In this document: piece after piece, positions 17,401-24,499 of the stretch
Layout of the letters: every line of letters begins with the position of its first letter
Position numbering within the stretch: position 1 is the first letter of the stretch
Source of the DNA: CBDBCU01 sp965242615
GTDB lineage: Bacteria; Chloroflexota; Dehalococcoidia; Lucifugimonadales; UBA3495
Reading direction: 5' to 3'
Assembly: GCA_965242615.1 (NCBI GenBank)
Contig: CBDESR010000005.1
Span: 558,001 to 622,000 of the forward strand
DNA length: 64,000 nucleotides
Program-made: the position numbers and the translations under genes
The notes under the pieces: model-generated
The model's database searches: none
The model's input: the letters and a program-made list of their open reading frames with translations, nothing else
Told to the model about the DNA's origin: nothing

Positions 17401-17430
17401 TTCTGGATTCCCACTTTCGTGGGAATGACG
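17401..17430. repeat. REP-like palindrome ATTCCC-N8-GGGAAT
   Basis: Palindromic repeat with arms ATTCCCAC/GTGGGAAT and a CCAGAA tail. Full copies also lie at 53454-53483, 53713-53739 and 62655-62683, and degenerate ones at about 318-331 and 34971-34990. The core has the same formula as the neisserial dRS3 repeat. This copy sits 44 bases upstream of the promoter of non-coding element A; copy B has one in the same relative place. Confidence 0.85.
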
Positions 17431-17593
17431 GTGCCGTCCCATTCCATCGCTATCACCGGGGGCTGGGTTGTGGTAAGATAGGGCGCAGTTAGCAAGTATG
17501 GCGGCGTCTTTGGGTTCGTTTTGACAAGCCGGCAATACGGCCGGGCGGGATGGCGGGGCAAGGGCGACCGGGCAATTTTAAGGAGGCAAAATT

Positions 17594-18067
17594 ATGGCAG
17601 CAGAAGTTGGGCAGGCGGCCCCGGATTTTACCCTTTACGATACGGACCGGAAGGCGCGGAGTTTGAGCGAGTTCCGGGGGCAAAGCGTGGTGCTGGCGTT
17701 CTTTCCGGGGGCTTTTACCGGGGTCTGCACCACGGAAGCCTGCGCGCTGCGGGACCGGGCGGCGGATTTCAACGGCTTGAACGCGCAGGTGGTGGGCATC
17801 ACGGTGGACGCGCCCTTTGCCCAAAAGAAGTGGGCGGACGACAATGAGGTCAACTACCCCTTCCTGAGCGACTTCAACCGGGCGGCGGTCAATGCCTATG
17901 AGGTGGCGCTGCCGAACCTGGCCGGTATGGAGGGGTATGTGGCGGCGAACCGGGCGGTGGTGGTAGTGGATAAGGATGGGGTCGTCCGCTACCGGTGGGT
18001 TGCGCCGTCGCCGGCTACGGAGCCGGATTATGATGAGGTGCGGCAGGCGGTCAGCGAGCTGGCTTAA
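17594..18067 (+). CDS. Peroxiredoxin (AhpE/BCP type)
   Basis: 157-residue thiol peroxidase. 'GQAAPDFTLYDTD' opens the thioredoxin fold. 'AFFPGAFTGVCTTEACALRD' contains the peroxidatic cysteine in TGVCTTE; a second cysteine five residues on (CTTEAC) could be resolving. The usual PxxxT/S-x2-C environment is intact. It reduces hydrogen peroxide and organic peroxides in the cytoplasm. AAGGAGG sits 7 bases before the ATG. It is followed on the same strand by the dehalogenase gene, 103 bases away. Confidence 0.92.
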   Translation: MAAEVGQAAPDFTLYDTDRKARSLSEFRGQSVVLAFFPGAFTGVCTTEACALRDRAADFNGLNAQVVGITVDAPFAQKKWADDNEVNYPFLSDFNRAAVNAYEVALPNLAGMEGYVAANRAVVVVDKDGVVRYRWVAPSPATEPDYDEVRQAVSELA

Positions 18068-18170
18068 CTTTCGCACCAACTTGGTATCTATCCCGTTGCG
18101 TTTCCGGGCGGCCGGACTTTAGCCGACCGGAGACGTTGCGGGTTGCCATTTTAATCATCGGGAGGAAAGT

Positions 18171-18884
18171 ATGCCCGTCTCCGAAGTGAAGGCCCTTATT
18201 TTCGATGTTTTCGGCACGGTGGTGGATTGGCGCGGCAGCATTATTGAGCAGGCGGCGGCTTTCGGGCAGGCCCGGGGTCTGGAACGGGATTGGGCCGCCT
18301 TTGCCGATGGCTGGCGCGGGAAGTATCGCCCCTATATGAACAAGGTTCGCAGCGGGGAACTGCCGTGGACGAACCTGGACGCTTTGCATCGGATGTCCCT
18401 GGAGGAAGTTTTGGCCGAGTTTGCCATTGCGGGGTTGACCGATGCCGAAAAGGATACGGTCAACCGGTTCTGGCACAATTTGCGTCCCTGGGCGGATTCC
18501 GCGCCGGGGCTGTACCGGCTGAAGCACCGCTATATCATCGCGCCGATGTCCAACGGCAACATTGCCCTGATGACCAATATGGCAAAGAACGGGGGGCTGC
18601 CGTGGGACTGCATTCTGGGGGCGGAAGTGGCGCGCCACTATAAGCCGGATCCGGAGAGCTACCTGACTGCCGTGGAGCTGCTGGGGCTGCGGCCGGAGCA
18701 GGTGATGATGACGGCGGCGCATCAGGGGGATTTGCTGGCGGCGCAAGGGCAAGGGTTGAAAACCGGGTTTGTCCCGCGGCCGCAGGAACACGGGCCGGAT
18801 GTGGTTGTGGACACTACGCCGGATCCGTCTTTTGATGTGGTGGCTGTGGACTTCACGGACCTGGCCCGGCAGATGGGGGTTTAG
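18171..18884 (+). CDS. Haloacid dehalogenase, type II
   Basis: 237-residue HAD-superfamily hydrolase. The nucleophile motif is 'LIFDVFGTVVDWRGS' (DxFGTxxDW is typical of L-2-haloacid dehalogenases). Motif II is 'PMSNGN', motif III 'HYKPDPESYLTA', and motif IV 'TAAHQGDLLAA', where AHxxD rather than GD is the dehalogenase form. Expected to hydrolyse L-2-haloacids or related substrates. GGGAGGAAAG lies just before the ATG. Confidence 0.9.
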   Translation: MPVSEVKALIFDVFGTVVDWRGSIIEQAAAFGQARGLERDWAAFADGWRGKYRPYMNKVRSGELPWTNLDALHRMSLEEVLAEFAIAGLTDAEKDTVNRFWHNLRPWADSAPGLYRLKHRYIIAPMSNGNIALMTNMAKNGGLPWDCILGAEVARHYKPDPESYLTAVELLGLRPEQVMMTAAHQGDLLAAQGQGLKTGFVPRPQEHGPDVVVDTTPDPSFDVVAVDFTDLARQMGV

Positions 18885-19007
18885 TTCGGCGCAATGGGGG
18901 CGGCCCGGGGTGAAATTTCGGGCCGCCGCCGGGCGGTTACAGTCGGGGCAGCATTGCCAGCCAATGGTTACAATTGGGGCAGCTCACGGGAGAAAGGGGG
19001 AAGTTTT

Positions 19008-19328
19008 ATGCTGGACGCGGAAGCCTTGGAACAGGTTAAGGAAGTCTTTGCCGAAACCTTGAAAGAACGCTTTGACGGCGAACTGGATTTCGGGCCGATT
19101 GTCGTAACCCCGGATGTGGATTGGTGCGGGGAGGATTACCTGCGGGTGCTGATTGTGGTTGACGGGGATATGAAACGGCTGGATTCGACTTGGACGGTGG
19201 GTTTGATTACGCGGGTGCGGCCCAAGCTGGCAGCGGTGGGGGTAACGGAGTTCCCCTCGCCGTCCTTTATCGGTATGAAGGGGTACAAATCGGCCTTGCG
19301 GAGGGGACGGGTTGATAAAATCGGATGA
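19008..19328 (+). CDS. Small HEPN-partner protein, copy 1
   Basis: 106-residue protein, family not recognised by name. A helical N-terminus ('EALEQVKEVFAETLKERFDG') is followed by a strand-rich part with 'YLRVLIVVDGD', then 'RLDSTWTVGLITRVRPKLAAVG' and 'EFPSPSFIG'. There is no GS-x10-DxD nucleotidyltransferase motif, so it is not a standard MNT antitoxin. The ATG at 19008 follows GAGAAAGGGGG. It differs from copy 2 at four positions only (Q9K, S60P, G65S, T68R). A remnant of the HEPN start overlaps its end. Possible antitoxin by position; not shown. Confidence 0.75.
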   Translation: MLDAEALEQVKEVFAETLKERFDGELDFGPIVVTPDVDWCGEDYLRVLIVVDGDMKRLDSTWTVGLITRVRPKLAAVGVTEFPSPSFIGMKGYKSALRRGRVDKIG

Positions 19329-19387
19329 CCTTATCGCCATCCAACCGTTGCAGTCTGGTCAACTTACGGGAGAAAGGGGGAAGTTTT

Positions 19388-19708
19388 ATGCTGGACGCGG
19401 AAGCCTTGGAAAAGGTTAAGGAAGTTTTTGCCGAAACCCTGAAAGAGCGCTTTGACGGCGAACTGGATTTTGGGCCGATTGTCGTAACCCCGGATGTGGA
19501 CTGGTGCGGGGAGGATTACCTGCGGGTGCTGATTGTGGTTGACGGGGATATGAAGCGGCTGGATCCGACTTGGACGGTGAGCTTGATTCGGCGGGTACGC
19601 CCCAAGCTGGCAGCAGTGGGAGTAACGGAGTTCCCCTCGCCGTCTTTTATCGGTATGAAGGGGTACAAATCGGCCTTGCGGAGGGGGCGGGTTGATAAAA
19701 TCGGCTGA
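19388..19708 (+). CDS. Small HEPN-partner protein, copy 2
   Basis: 106 residues, 102 identical to copy 1. Its last codons overlap the start of the HEPN gene (TTG at 19692), so the two are probably translationally coupled, as in two-gene toxin-antitoxin units. The central 'DWCGEDYLRVLIVVDGD' and 'FPSPSFI' are the most distinctive segments. No membrane or secretion signal. Function unknown; a direct regulator or inhibitor of the HEPN protein is the simplest idea. Confidence 0.75.
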   Translation: MLDAEALEKVKEVFAETLKERFDGELDFGPIVVTPDVDWCGEDYLRVLIVVDGDMKRLDPTWTVSLIRRVRPKLAAVGVTEFPSPSFIGMKGYKSALRRGRVDKIG

Positions 19709-20171
19709 CCTTATCGCGGCGGCTCGGGACCTGGTCGAAGCCGGCAGCCGGGGCCGGCCGCGGCAAGCCAACCTGCGCCGGGCGGTCAGCACCACCTACT
19801 ACGCTATGTTTCACTGCCTGGCGGTCTGCTGCGCTGATCTGCTGGTAGGCGGCGCCGGGTCGGATCGCAGCGAACCGGCGTGGCGGCAGGTCTATCGGGC
19901 TTTGGAGCATGGCGCGGCGCGGCAACGCTGCAATCGCGCCGCTATCATCCAGAAGTTCCCGGAGGAAGTTCAGGACTTCGCAGACAAGTTCGTCGATATG
20001 CAGCAGAAGCGGCATCAAGCCGATTATGATCCGGAGGCCGACTACGACAAGAATTTCGTCCTTCAGGACATCATTGCCGTAGCGGAGGCTATTGCCAAGT
20101 TTCAGCAAGTTCCGGTTAAGGACCGCCGCGCCTTTGCCGTGTATCTGCTGCTGCCGTTGCGGAGTTACTGA
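19692..20171 (+). CDS. HEPN domain-containing protein
   Basis: 159 residues from a TTG start. 'LRRAVSTTYYAMFHCLAV' (28-45) is the HEPN helix pattern R-A-x-S-x-x-Y-Y-A-M-F, and 'KRHQADYDPEADYD' (106-119) is the second conserved helix with Arg-His. Many HEPN proteins are RNases or RNA-binding toxins; the catalytic RX4-6H is not evident in its classic spacing here, so activity is uncertain. The gene overlaps the end of the second small partner gene by 17 bases. No separate ribosome site is visible, in line with coupling. Confidence 0.82.
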   Translation: MIKSADLIAAARDLVEAGSRGRPRQANLRRAVSTTYYAMFHCLAVCCADLLVGGAGSDRSEPAWRQVYRALEHGAARQRCNRAAIIQKFPEEVQDFADKFVDMQQKRHQADYDPEADYDKNFVLQDIIAVAEAIAKFQQVPVKDRRAFAVYLLLPLRSY

Positions 20172-20372
20172 CTGTTGGCTGGTTGCTGTGCCGTTGCCCG
20201 GTTACGGGACGGGGCGGGTTTTAGCGGCCGAGTATAAATCCCTGGCCGCCAATTCGCCGGAAATTATTGACAGAATGGAGTTTTAACAATATCTTATTTT
20301 GTGCAGCTTTGCCTGATGGGGAAAGATTAGCGGCAGACCCGAAAGCTTAAAACCTAAGGAGGATTGGAAATC

Positions 20373-22166
20373 TTGGAACCTAAGCATTGCATACGGCGGC
20401 GTTTGGGCCGGTGGGCCTTGGGCGTCGTCGGTTTGGCCTCTCTGTTCATTGTTGCTTGCGGCGGAGCGGCACCGCCGACTGCCGCGCCGACCGCGACGGC
20501 CGTCCCGGTGGTGGAAACTACCGATGTGGAGCCGACGCATACCCCGGTGCCGACGGTGCAGCCGACGCCACGGCCGACGGCGGCGGCGGTAGTGGCCAGT
20601 CGGGATGATGTGGTCATCGTTATCAACGAGGAGCCGTCCCTGCCCGACCCGTGGCTCAGCACTACTTTGTACCCCAACCAGATTGTCCACAATGTGGCGC
20701 AGCCCATATCCTTCTTTGGGCCGGACTTTACCGACGTCACCACGGCCGGCTTTACCGGCTTTGAGCAGGTGGAGCCGAACACCTGGCGGTTGTCGCTGCG
20801 GGAAGGGGTCAAGTTCCATAACGGCGAGGATTGGAACGCCGAAGCGGCGGCCTATACCATCAACCAGTTGGGCAGCAATGTGGAGTACCAGCCCTATTCC
20901 CAGGTGCGGGAAGCCCGGGCGGAAATCATTGACGATATGACGGTGGACTTCGTCTGCGAAAGCGCCTGCCCGGTGCTGCCGCGGTTCGGTCAGTTCCACA
21001 TTTTCGTCGCTCCCGGCTACCATCAGAGTGTTTCCCAAGAGGATCGGGACGCTTCCGGCCAGGTCATCGGCTGGGGCCCCTATATGTGGGACGAGTGGGT
21101 GCGCGGCGAATACATTACGCTGACCGCTTATGACGGTTATGTGGAACCGCAACCGGTGGATTTCATCACCCAAGCACCGACCATTACCGACGCCCGCTAT
21201 ATCTGGCGGGAGGAGGAAACGGTGCGGTCGGCGATGATTCAGACCGGGGAAGCCGATGTGTCCTGGGCGGTGTCCATTGACCAGGCGGAGCCGATTAACA
21301 ACAGCGCCAACGGCAAGACGGTCAAGGTGGTGTCCGGCGAAGTCTATACCATCAATGTGGATACCATCTGGCATCCGGAGCTGCGGAAGCTGGAGGTGCG
21401 GCAGGCGTTGACCCACGCTATTGACTGCGAGGAGTTGGAGTTGGCGTTGGCTTTCTTTGGGCCGGAGTCGCGCTGTTCCAGCGGCCCCAACGGCATCCCC
21501 GGCACTTTGGGGGTGAACGAGGAGAACGCCGCGCCGATTTATCCCTACAACCCGGAACGGGCGCGGGAACTGCTGGCTTCGGTCAACTATGACCCCGAGA
21601 ATGAGATTCAGTTCTGGACCCGGGCGGGCCGCTACGCCAAGGATGTGGAGATTACCGAGTCGCTGATTACCTTCTGGAACGATGTGGGGCTGAATGTGAC
21701 CCCGCAGGTGGTGGAGGGCAGCGTGTGGCGGGATCGGCATCTGACCGGCCCGGCGGTAACTTATGACGCGGAGTTGGAAGGCGGAGCCAGTCCGGAGGAT
21801 GCGGCGGCGGCGGTGCCGTTGGCGGATCCGCCGCGGACCGGGGCGTCGCCGGGACTGGTGTTCTTTGCGCCGGGCGGCGAGTACTTCGACTTCGGGCGGC
21901 AGATTAACTTCTATATGAGCTGCGCGTCCAACCGGTCGAAGAACTGCAACGCCGAGTGGCATGAGCTGGGGCAGCGGGCGTTGGCGGCCAGCGGCGAGGA
22001 GCGGCGGCAGCTGATGACGGAGGCTTACGACCTGTTCACCCAGAATCTGCTGCAATTGCCGATGATGGAGATTGTGTCGGTGTGGGGGGTGAACAAGGAT
22101 TTGGAGTTTGTCAATATGCCCGGGGGCCGGCGCATCTTGATTAACACGATGACCTGGACGAAGTAA
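20373..22166 (+). CDS. ABC transporter substrate-binding lipoprotein (oligopeptide/family 5)
   Basis: About 597 residues from a TTG at 20373, placed 10 bases after AAGGAGG; an earlier TTG at 20364 is too close to that site. The N-terminus has Arg-rich residues, a hydrophobic core and the lipobox IVAC, then a Pro/Thr-rich linker (about residues 32-70), so it is a membrane-anchored lipoprotein. 'FHNGEDWNAEAAAYTINQL' (family-5 signature region) and 'EVRQALTHAIDCEEL' are typical of SBP_bac_5 proteins. It binds peptides or similar ligands. No permease or ATPase genes are adjacent, so it must use a distant transporter. A terminator follows. Confidence 0.9.
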   Translation: MEPKHCIRRRLGRWALGVVGLASLFIVACGGAAPPTAAPTATAVPVVETTDVEPTHTPVPTVQPTPRPTAAAVVASRDDVVIVINEEPSLPDPWLSTTLYPNQIVHNVAQPISFFGPDFTDVTTAGFTGFEQVEPNTWRLSLREGVKFHNGEDWNAEAAAYTINQLGSNVEYQPYSQVREARAEIIDDMTVDFVCESACPVLPRFGQFHIFVAPGYHQSVSQEDRDASGQVIGWGPYMWDEWVRGEYITLTAYDGYVEPQPVDFITQAPTITDARYIWREEETVRSAMIQTGEADVSWAVSIDQAEPINNSANGKTVKVVSGEVYTINVDTIWHPELRKLEVRQALTHAIDCEELELALAFFGPESRCSSGPNGIPGTLGVNEENAAPIYPYNPERARELLASVNYDPENEIQFWTRAGRYAKDVEITESLITFWNDVGLNVTPQVVEGSVWRDRHLTGPAVTYDAELEGGASPEDAAAAVPLADPPRTGASPGLVFFAPGGEYFDFGRQINFYMSCASNRSKNCNAEWHELGQRALAASGEERRQLMTEAYDLFTQNLLQLPMMEIVSVWGVNKDLEFVNMPGGRRILINTMTWTK

Positions 22167-22223
22167 CCCCGTTCCGGGTGGGCCGCCGGGCGGCCTACCC
22201 GGAACCACGGCAAGAGCAAAGAT

Positions 22224-22252
22224 GCCCCGGCGGCAAGGCCGGGGCGTTTTTT
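22224..22252 (+). terminator. Rho-independent terminator after the substrate-binding gene
   Basis: GCCCCGGC, short GGCAA loop, GGCCGGGGC, then GTTTTTT. Strong GC stem with a T6 run, 58 bases after the stop codon. It separates the transporter gene from the DUF262/HEPN pair. Confidence 0.9.
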
Positions 22253-22336
22253 GGGTGGGGTGAGGGACTTGTTTTATAATTGAAAAAGTGTTAAAGTGAA
22301 TCATCTTGCCTTTCGCCTTTTTTAAAGGAGGCTTCA

Positions 22337-23398
22337 ATGGTATCCGTAGAAGAAGAACTGCAGGTTGAGGAGACTGAGGACTCTGACGAGGAGGACGAGA
22401 TACAGGTTGCCCACTACGACATAATGTCGTATCCGGCGGACTATACCATAAAGGGGCTGTACGAAAAATGGCAATCCGGCCAGCTGTTCATGCCGGATTT
22501 TCAGCGTAGCTATATTTGGAACCAGACTCAAGGCAGCCGCCTTATCGAGTCGTTCCTTTTGGGGCTGCCGGTTCCGCAGGTATTCCTGTACCGGGATCGC
22601 TCCGATCCTAATCTGACCGTCATCGACGGTCACCAACGCCTCGCCACCATAGCTCGTTTCTACGAGGGGAAGTTCACCCTGCGTGGTGTCAGCTCTCTCT
22701 GGAACGGCCGGTCTTACGCGGGATTGACCGAATACGATCGCTCGTTGCTGGACGAAGCTACTTTGCGGGCTATAGTCATCCGGCAAATCCAGCCGGATGA
22801 CAATTCCAGCGTTTACCAGATTTTCGAACGGCTGAACACGGGAGGAATCCGGCTTAACTATATGGAGATTCGCCGGGCGATTTTCCGTGGCAATGCAAAT
22901 GGATTCTTGTCCACGTTGAACGAGAATCCTGACTGGCGAGCACTTATTGGTGCGCCGGAACCGGCTGCGCGATTTCGCGATGTTGAGCTGGTTCTACGGG
23001 TATTGGCCCTTGCCGAAAATTGGCGTAAATACGGAGATACCAAGTACGGTGGCCAGTCCATGAAGCACTTTATGAACTGGTATATGGAGGTTCTTGACGA
23101 ATCGGATACTGAGAAGCTGGGAGACTTGGGGAAACGGTTTGCCCAGTCTTGCAACGTAGCCCGCTCGCAGCTAGAGGATAAGCCCTTTCACCTGCGGGGA
23201 AGACTTAACTTGGCTGCCTTGGATGCAGTCGTGGCTTGCTTGGTAGAGCTGGACCATTCCGTCAACCTTGACATTCGCAGTGCCTATGCCAAATTACGCG
23301 CTGACGAGGCCTTTATGAGCGCAGTGACCTATAACACTAGCCACGCCTTGGAGGTTCGGCAACGATTTGAGCTAGCGCATTCCGCTTTTGGTGCCTAA
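22337..23398 (+). CDS. DUF262 family protein (GmrSD/ParB-like nuclease fold)
   Basis: 353 residues. An acidic N-terminal tail (5-23) precedes the DUF262 core: 'FMPDFQRSYIWN' (51-62), 'LTVIDGHQRLATI' with D97-G-H-Q-R101 corresponding to the DGQQR motif, and 'QIFERLNTGGIRLNYMEIRRAIF'. DUF262 is the N-terminal domain of GmrS/GmrSD enzymes and often sits in defence loci; nucleotide hydrolysis or DNA cutting is known only for some members. AAAGGAGG precedes the ATG at 22337. The downstream HEPN gene overlaps or abuts it. The two genes are visibly less GC-rich than the neighbours, which suggests horizontal transfer. Confidence 0.88.
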   Translation: MVSVEEELQVEETEDSDEEDEIQVAHYDIMSYPADYTIKGLYEKWQSGQLFMPDFQRSYIWNQTQGSRLIESFLLGLPVPQVFLYRDRSDPNLTVIDGHQRLATIARFYEGKFTLRGVSSLWNGRSYAGLTEYDRSLLDEATLRAIVIRQIQPDDNSSVYQIFERLNTGGIRLNYMEIRRAIFRGNANGFLSTLNENPDWRALIGAPEPAARFRDVELVLRVLALAENWRKYGDTKYGGQSMKHFMNWYMEVLDESDTEKLGDLGKRFAQSCNVARSQLEDKPFHLRGRLNLAALDAVVACLVELDHSVNLDIRSAYAKLRADEAFMSAVTYNTSHALEVRQRFELAHSAFGA

Positions 23399-23402
23399 TC
23401 CG

Positions 23403-23897
23403 ATGCCCTCTCTGCTGCCGCGTACTGAAAAGGCACTAGAGGATTACCAGGATCACCTGATGCGGTATCCCGATACTGCTCCGGAGATTCTATCTTATCT
23501 GGTACGCCACATCAATGGGTTGATGTGTGGTGAAATTGAACAAGAAGTTACCCGCTTGGTTATAGTACGGCTACAAATTGGGTGCAGGGACGAAGAAAGC
23601 GCGAACTTCTTCCCCAATTTCCTTCAACTTCGCCGCCTGAGTAGTATCAGGAACGCAACGGTAGGCGAGATACGGGATACCTTGTCCGCCTTTGACCCGG
23701 CATATCGGGGAAAATTCGACGACTTGGTACGTCAGAATGTGGGCGAGGATGGAGTTCAGAAACTGCTCGCAGCAGTAAGGAAGCGTAACGATAACGCCCA
23801 CCACACGCCCCCTATCATCGACTTTCAAGAAGTCGAAGCAACCTATCGTGTAGCAAACCAAGTGGTGGAAGCGGTCAGGGTTACTCTCGAAAATTAG
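23403..23897 (+). CDS. HEPN-domain protein (MAE_28990/MAE_18760-like)
   Basis: 164 residues from the ATG at 23403; TTG at 23388 or GTG at 23391 would overlap the end of the DUF262 gene and may be the real start. R128-N-D-N-A-H133 in 'VRKRNDNAHHTPP' fits the HEPN nuclease RX4-6H motif exactly. The N-terminal helices ('RTEKALEDYQDHLMRYPD') resemble the HEPN family that is found beside DUF262 proteins. Inference: HEPN RNase effector, DUF262 sensor or partner, forming a two-gene defence or toxin unit. Codon use is AT-richer than that of surrounding genes. Confidence 0.82.
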   Translation: MPSLLPRTEKALEDYQDHLMRYPDTAPEILSYLVRHINGLMCGEIEQEVTRLVIVRLQIGCRDEESANFFPNFLQLRRLSSIRNATVGEIRDTLSAFDPAYRGKFDDLVRQNVGEDGVQKLLAAVRKRNDNAHHTPPIIDFQEVEATYRVANQVVEAVRVTLEN

Positions 23898-23923
23898 GGT
23901 GTATTCACACAGTTACCGGGCGG

Positions 23924-24499
23924 TTATAGCTGCTCTAAAGCGGCGAACAGGTTTGCACAGGCCGGGGCGGCGGCGCGCACTTGGGCGGGATTGAGCGATG
24001 CCAACAAAGCCGGGGCGTGGCGGGTTTTGTGGTAGCGGCCTTTGCCGGTGTCGCGGGTAGCGGCGGTCAAGCCGTTGATAACATCGTCTTTAAGGATTTG
24101 CTCGACCTGCCGATTGGCCGGCAAGCGGTTTTCCGCAAAACCTTGCCCGTAATAGTTCCGCAGGGTTGCGCGGTCAGCCAGGAACCAGGATTCCATAACT
24201 TGCACCATAAAGTGCAGGCGGTCGTCGGGAATTTGGCGGCCTAAAGCCGTATCCCAATGGTCGTGCTGCCGCACTTCTTGCCGCAGATTGGGCGTATATG
24301 GCCCTTCGGAGTCGATGAGCAGGATGTTGACCGCGTCAGGGTAGTCTTTGATGCCATCCATAAAGTCGGCAATGGCGTTTGCCTTGCACGGCACCGGGGT
24401 AATTCGGCGGCTTGCCGATTGCAGACCGGCAAAGAGATTCCGGAAACCCGGACGCAACTTGGGGTCGCCCTCGAAATAGATTCTTACGGCAGTTGCCAT
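23924..24499 (-). CDS. DUF4276 family protein (TOPRIM-like)
   Basis: 191 residues. 'IYFEGDPKLRPGFRN' gives the acidic first motif; 'NILLIDSEGPY' the second acidic motif; 'HFMVQVMESWFLADRATLRNYYGQGF' and 'KDDVINGLTAATRDTGKGRYHKTRHAP' are DUF4276 landmarks. The fold is expected to be TOPRIM-like, which would make it a metal-dependent nuclease, but that is family-level inference. Its ATG directly abuts the stop of the AAA ATPase gene, so the two are cotranscribed. AAA-plus-DUF4276 pairs recur in defence islands. Confidence 0.88.
   Translation of the reverse strand: MATAVRIYFEGDPKLRPGFRNLFAGLQSASRRITPVPCKANAIADFMDGIKDYPDAVNILLIDSEGPYTPNLRQEVRQHDHWDTALGRQIPDDRLHFMVQVMESWFLADRATLRNYYGQGFAENRLPANRQVEQILKDDVINGLTAATRDTGKGRYHKTRHAPALLASLNPAQVRAAAPACANLFAALEQL

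Larger units (their letters stand above)
18980..19718 (+). repeat. Tandem duplication of about 0.36 kb (two units, 380-base period)
   Basis: Unit 1 (about 18980-19339) and unit 2 (about 19360-19718) share the ribosome-site region ACGGGAGAAAGGGGGAAG, the whole 106-codon gene, and the first codons of the HEPN gene (TTGATAAAATCGG...GACCTTATCGC). In unit 1 the HEPN frame stops being related after about eight codons. So a whole two-gene unit seems to have been duplicated and the first HEPN copy then lost. Confidence 0.9.

Noticed and set aside
18894..19007. N-terminal extension of the first HEPN-partner gene
   Set aside because: The ribosome site and the second copy fix the start at the ATG at 19008; upstream residues are not shared with copy 2.
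20283..22337. 684-codon minus-strand frame opposite the substrate-binding gene
   Set aside because: Arg/His/Pro-rich shadow with no similarity, while the plus strand codes for a clear lipoprotein.
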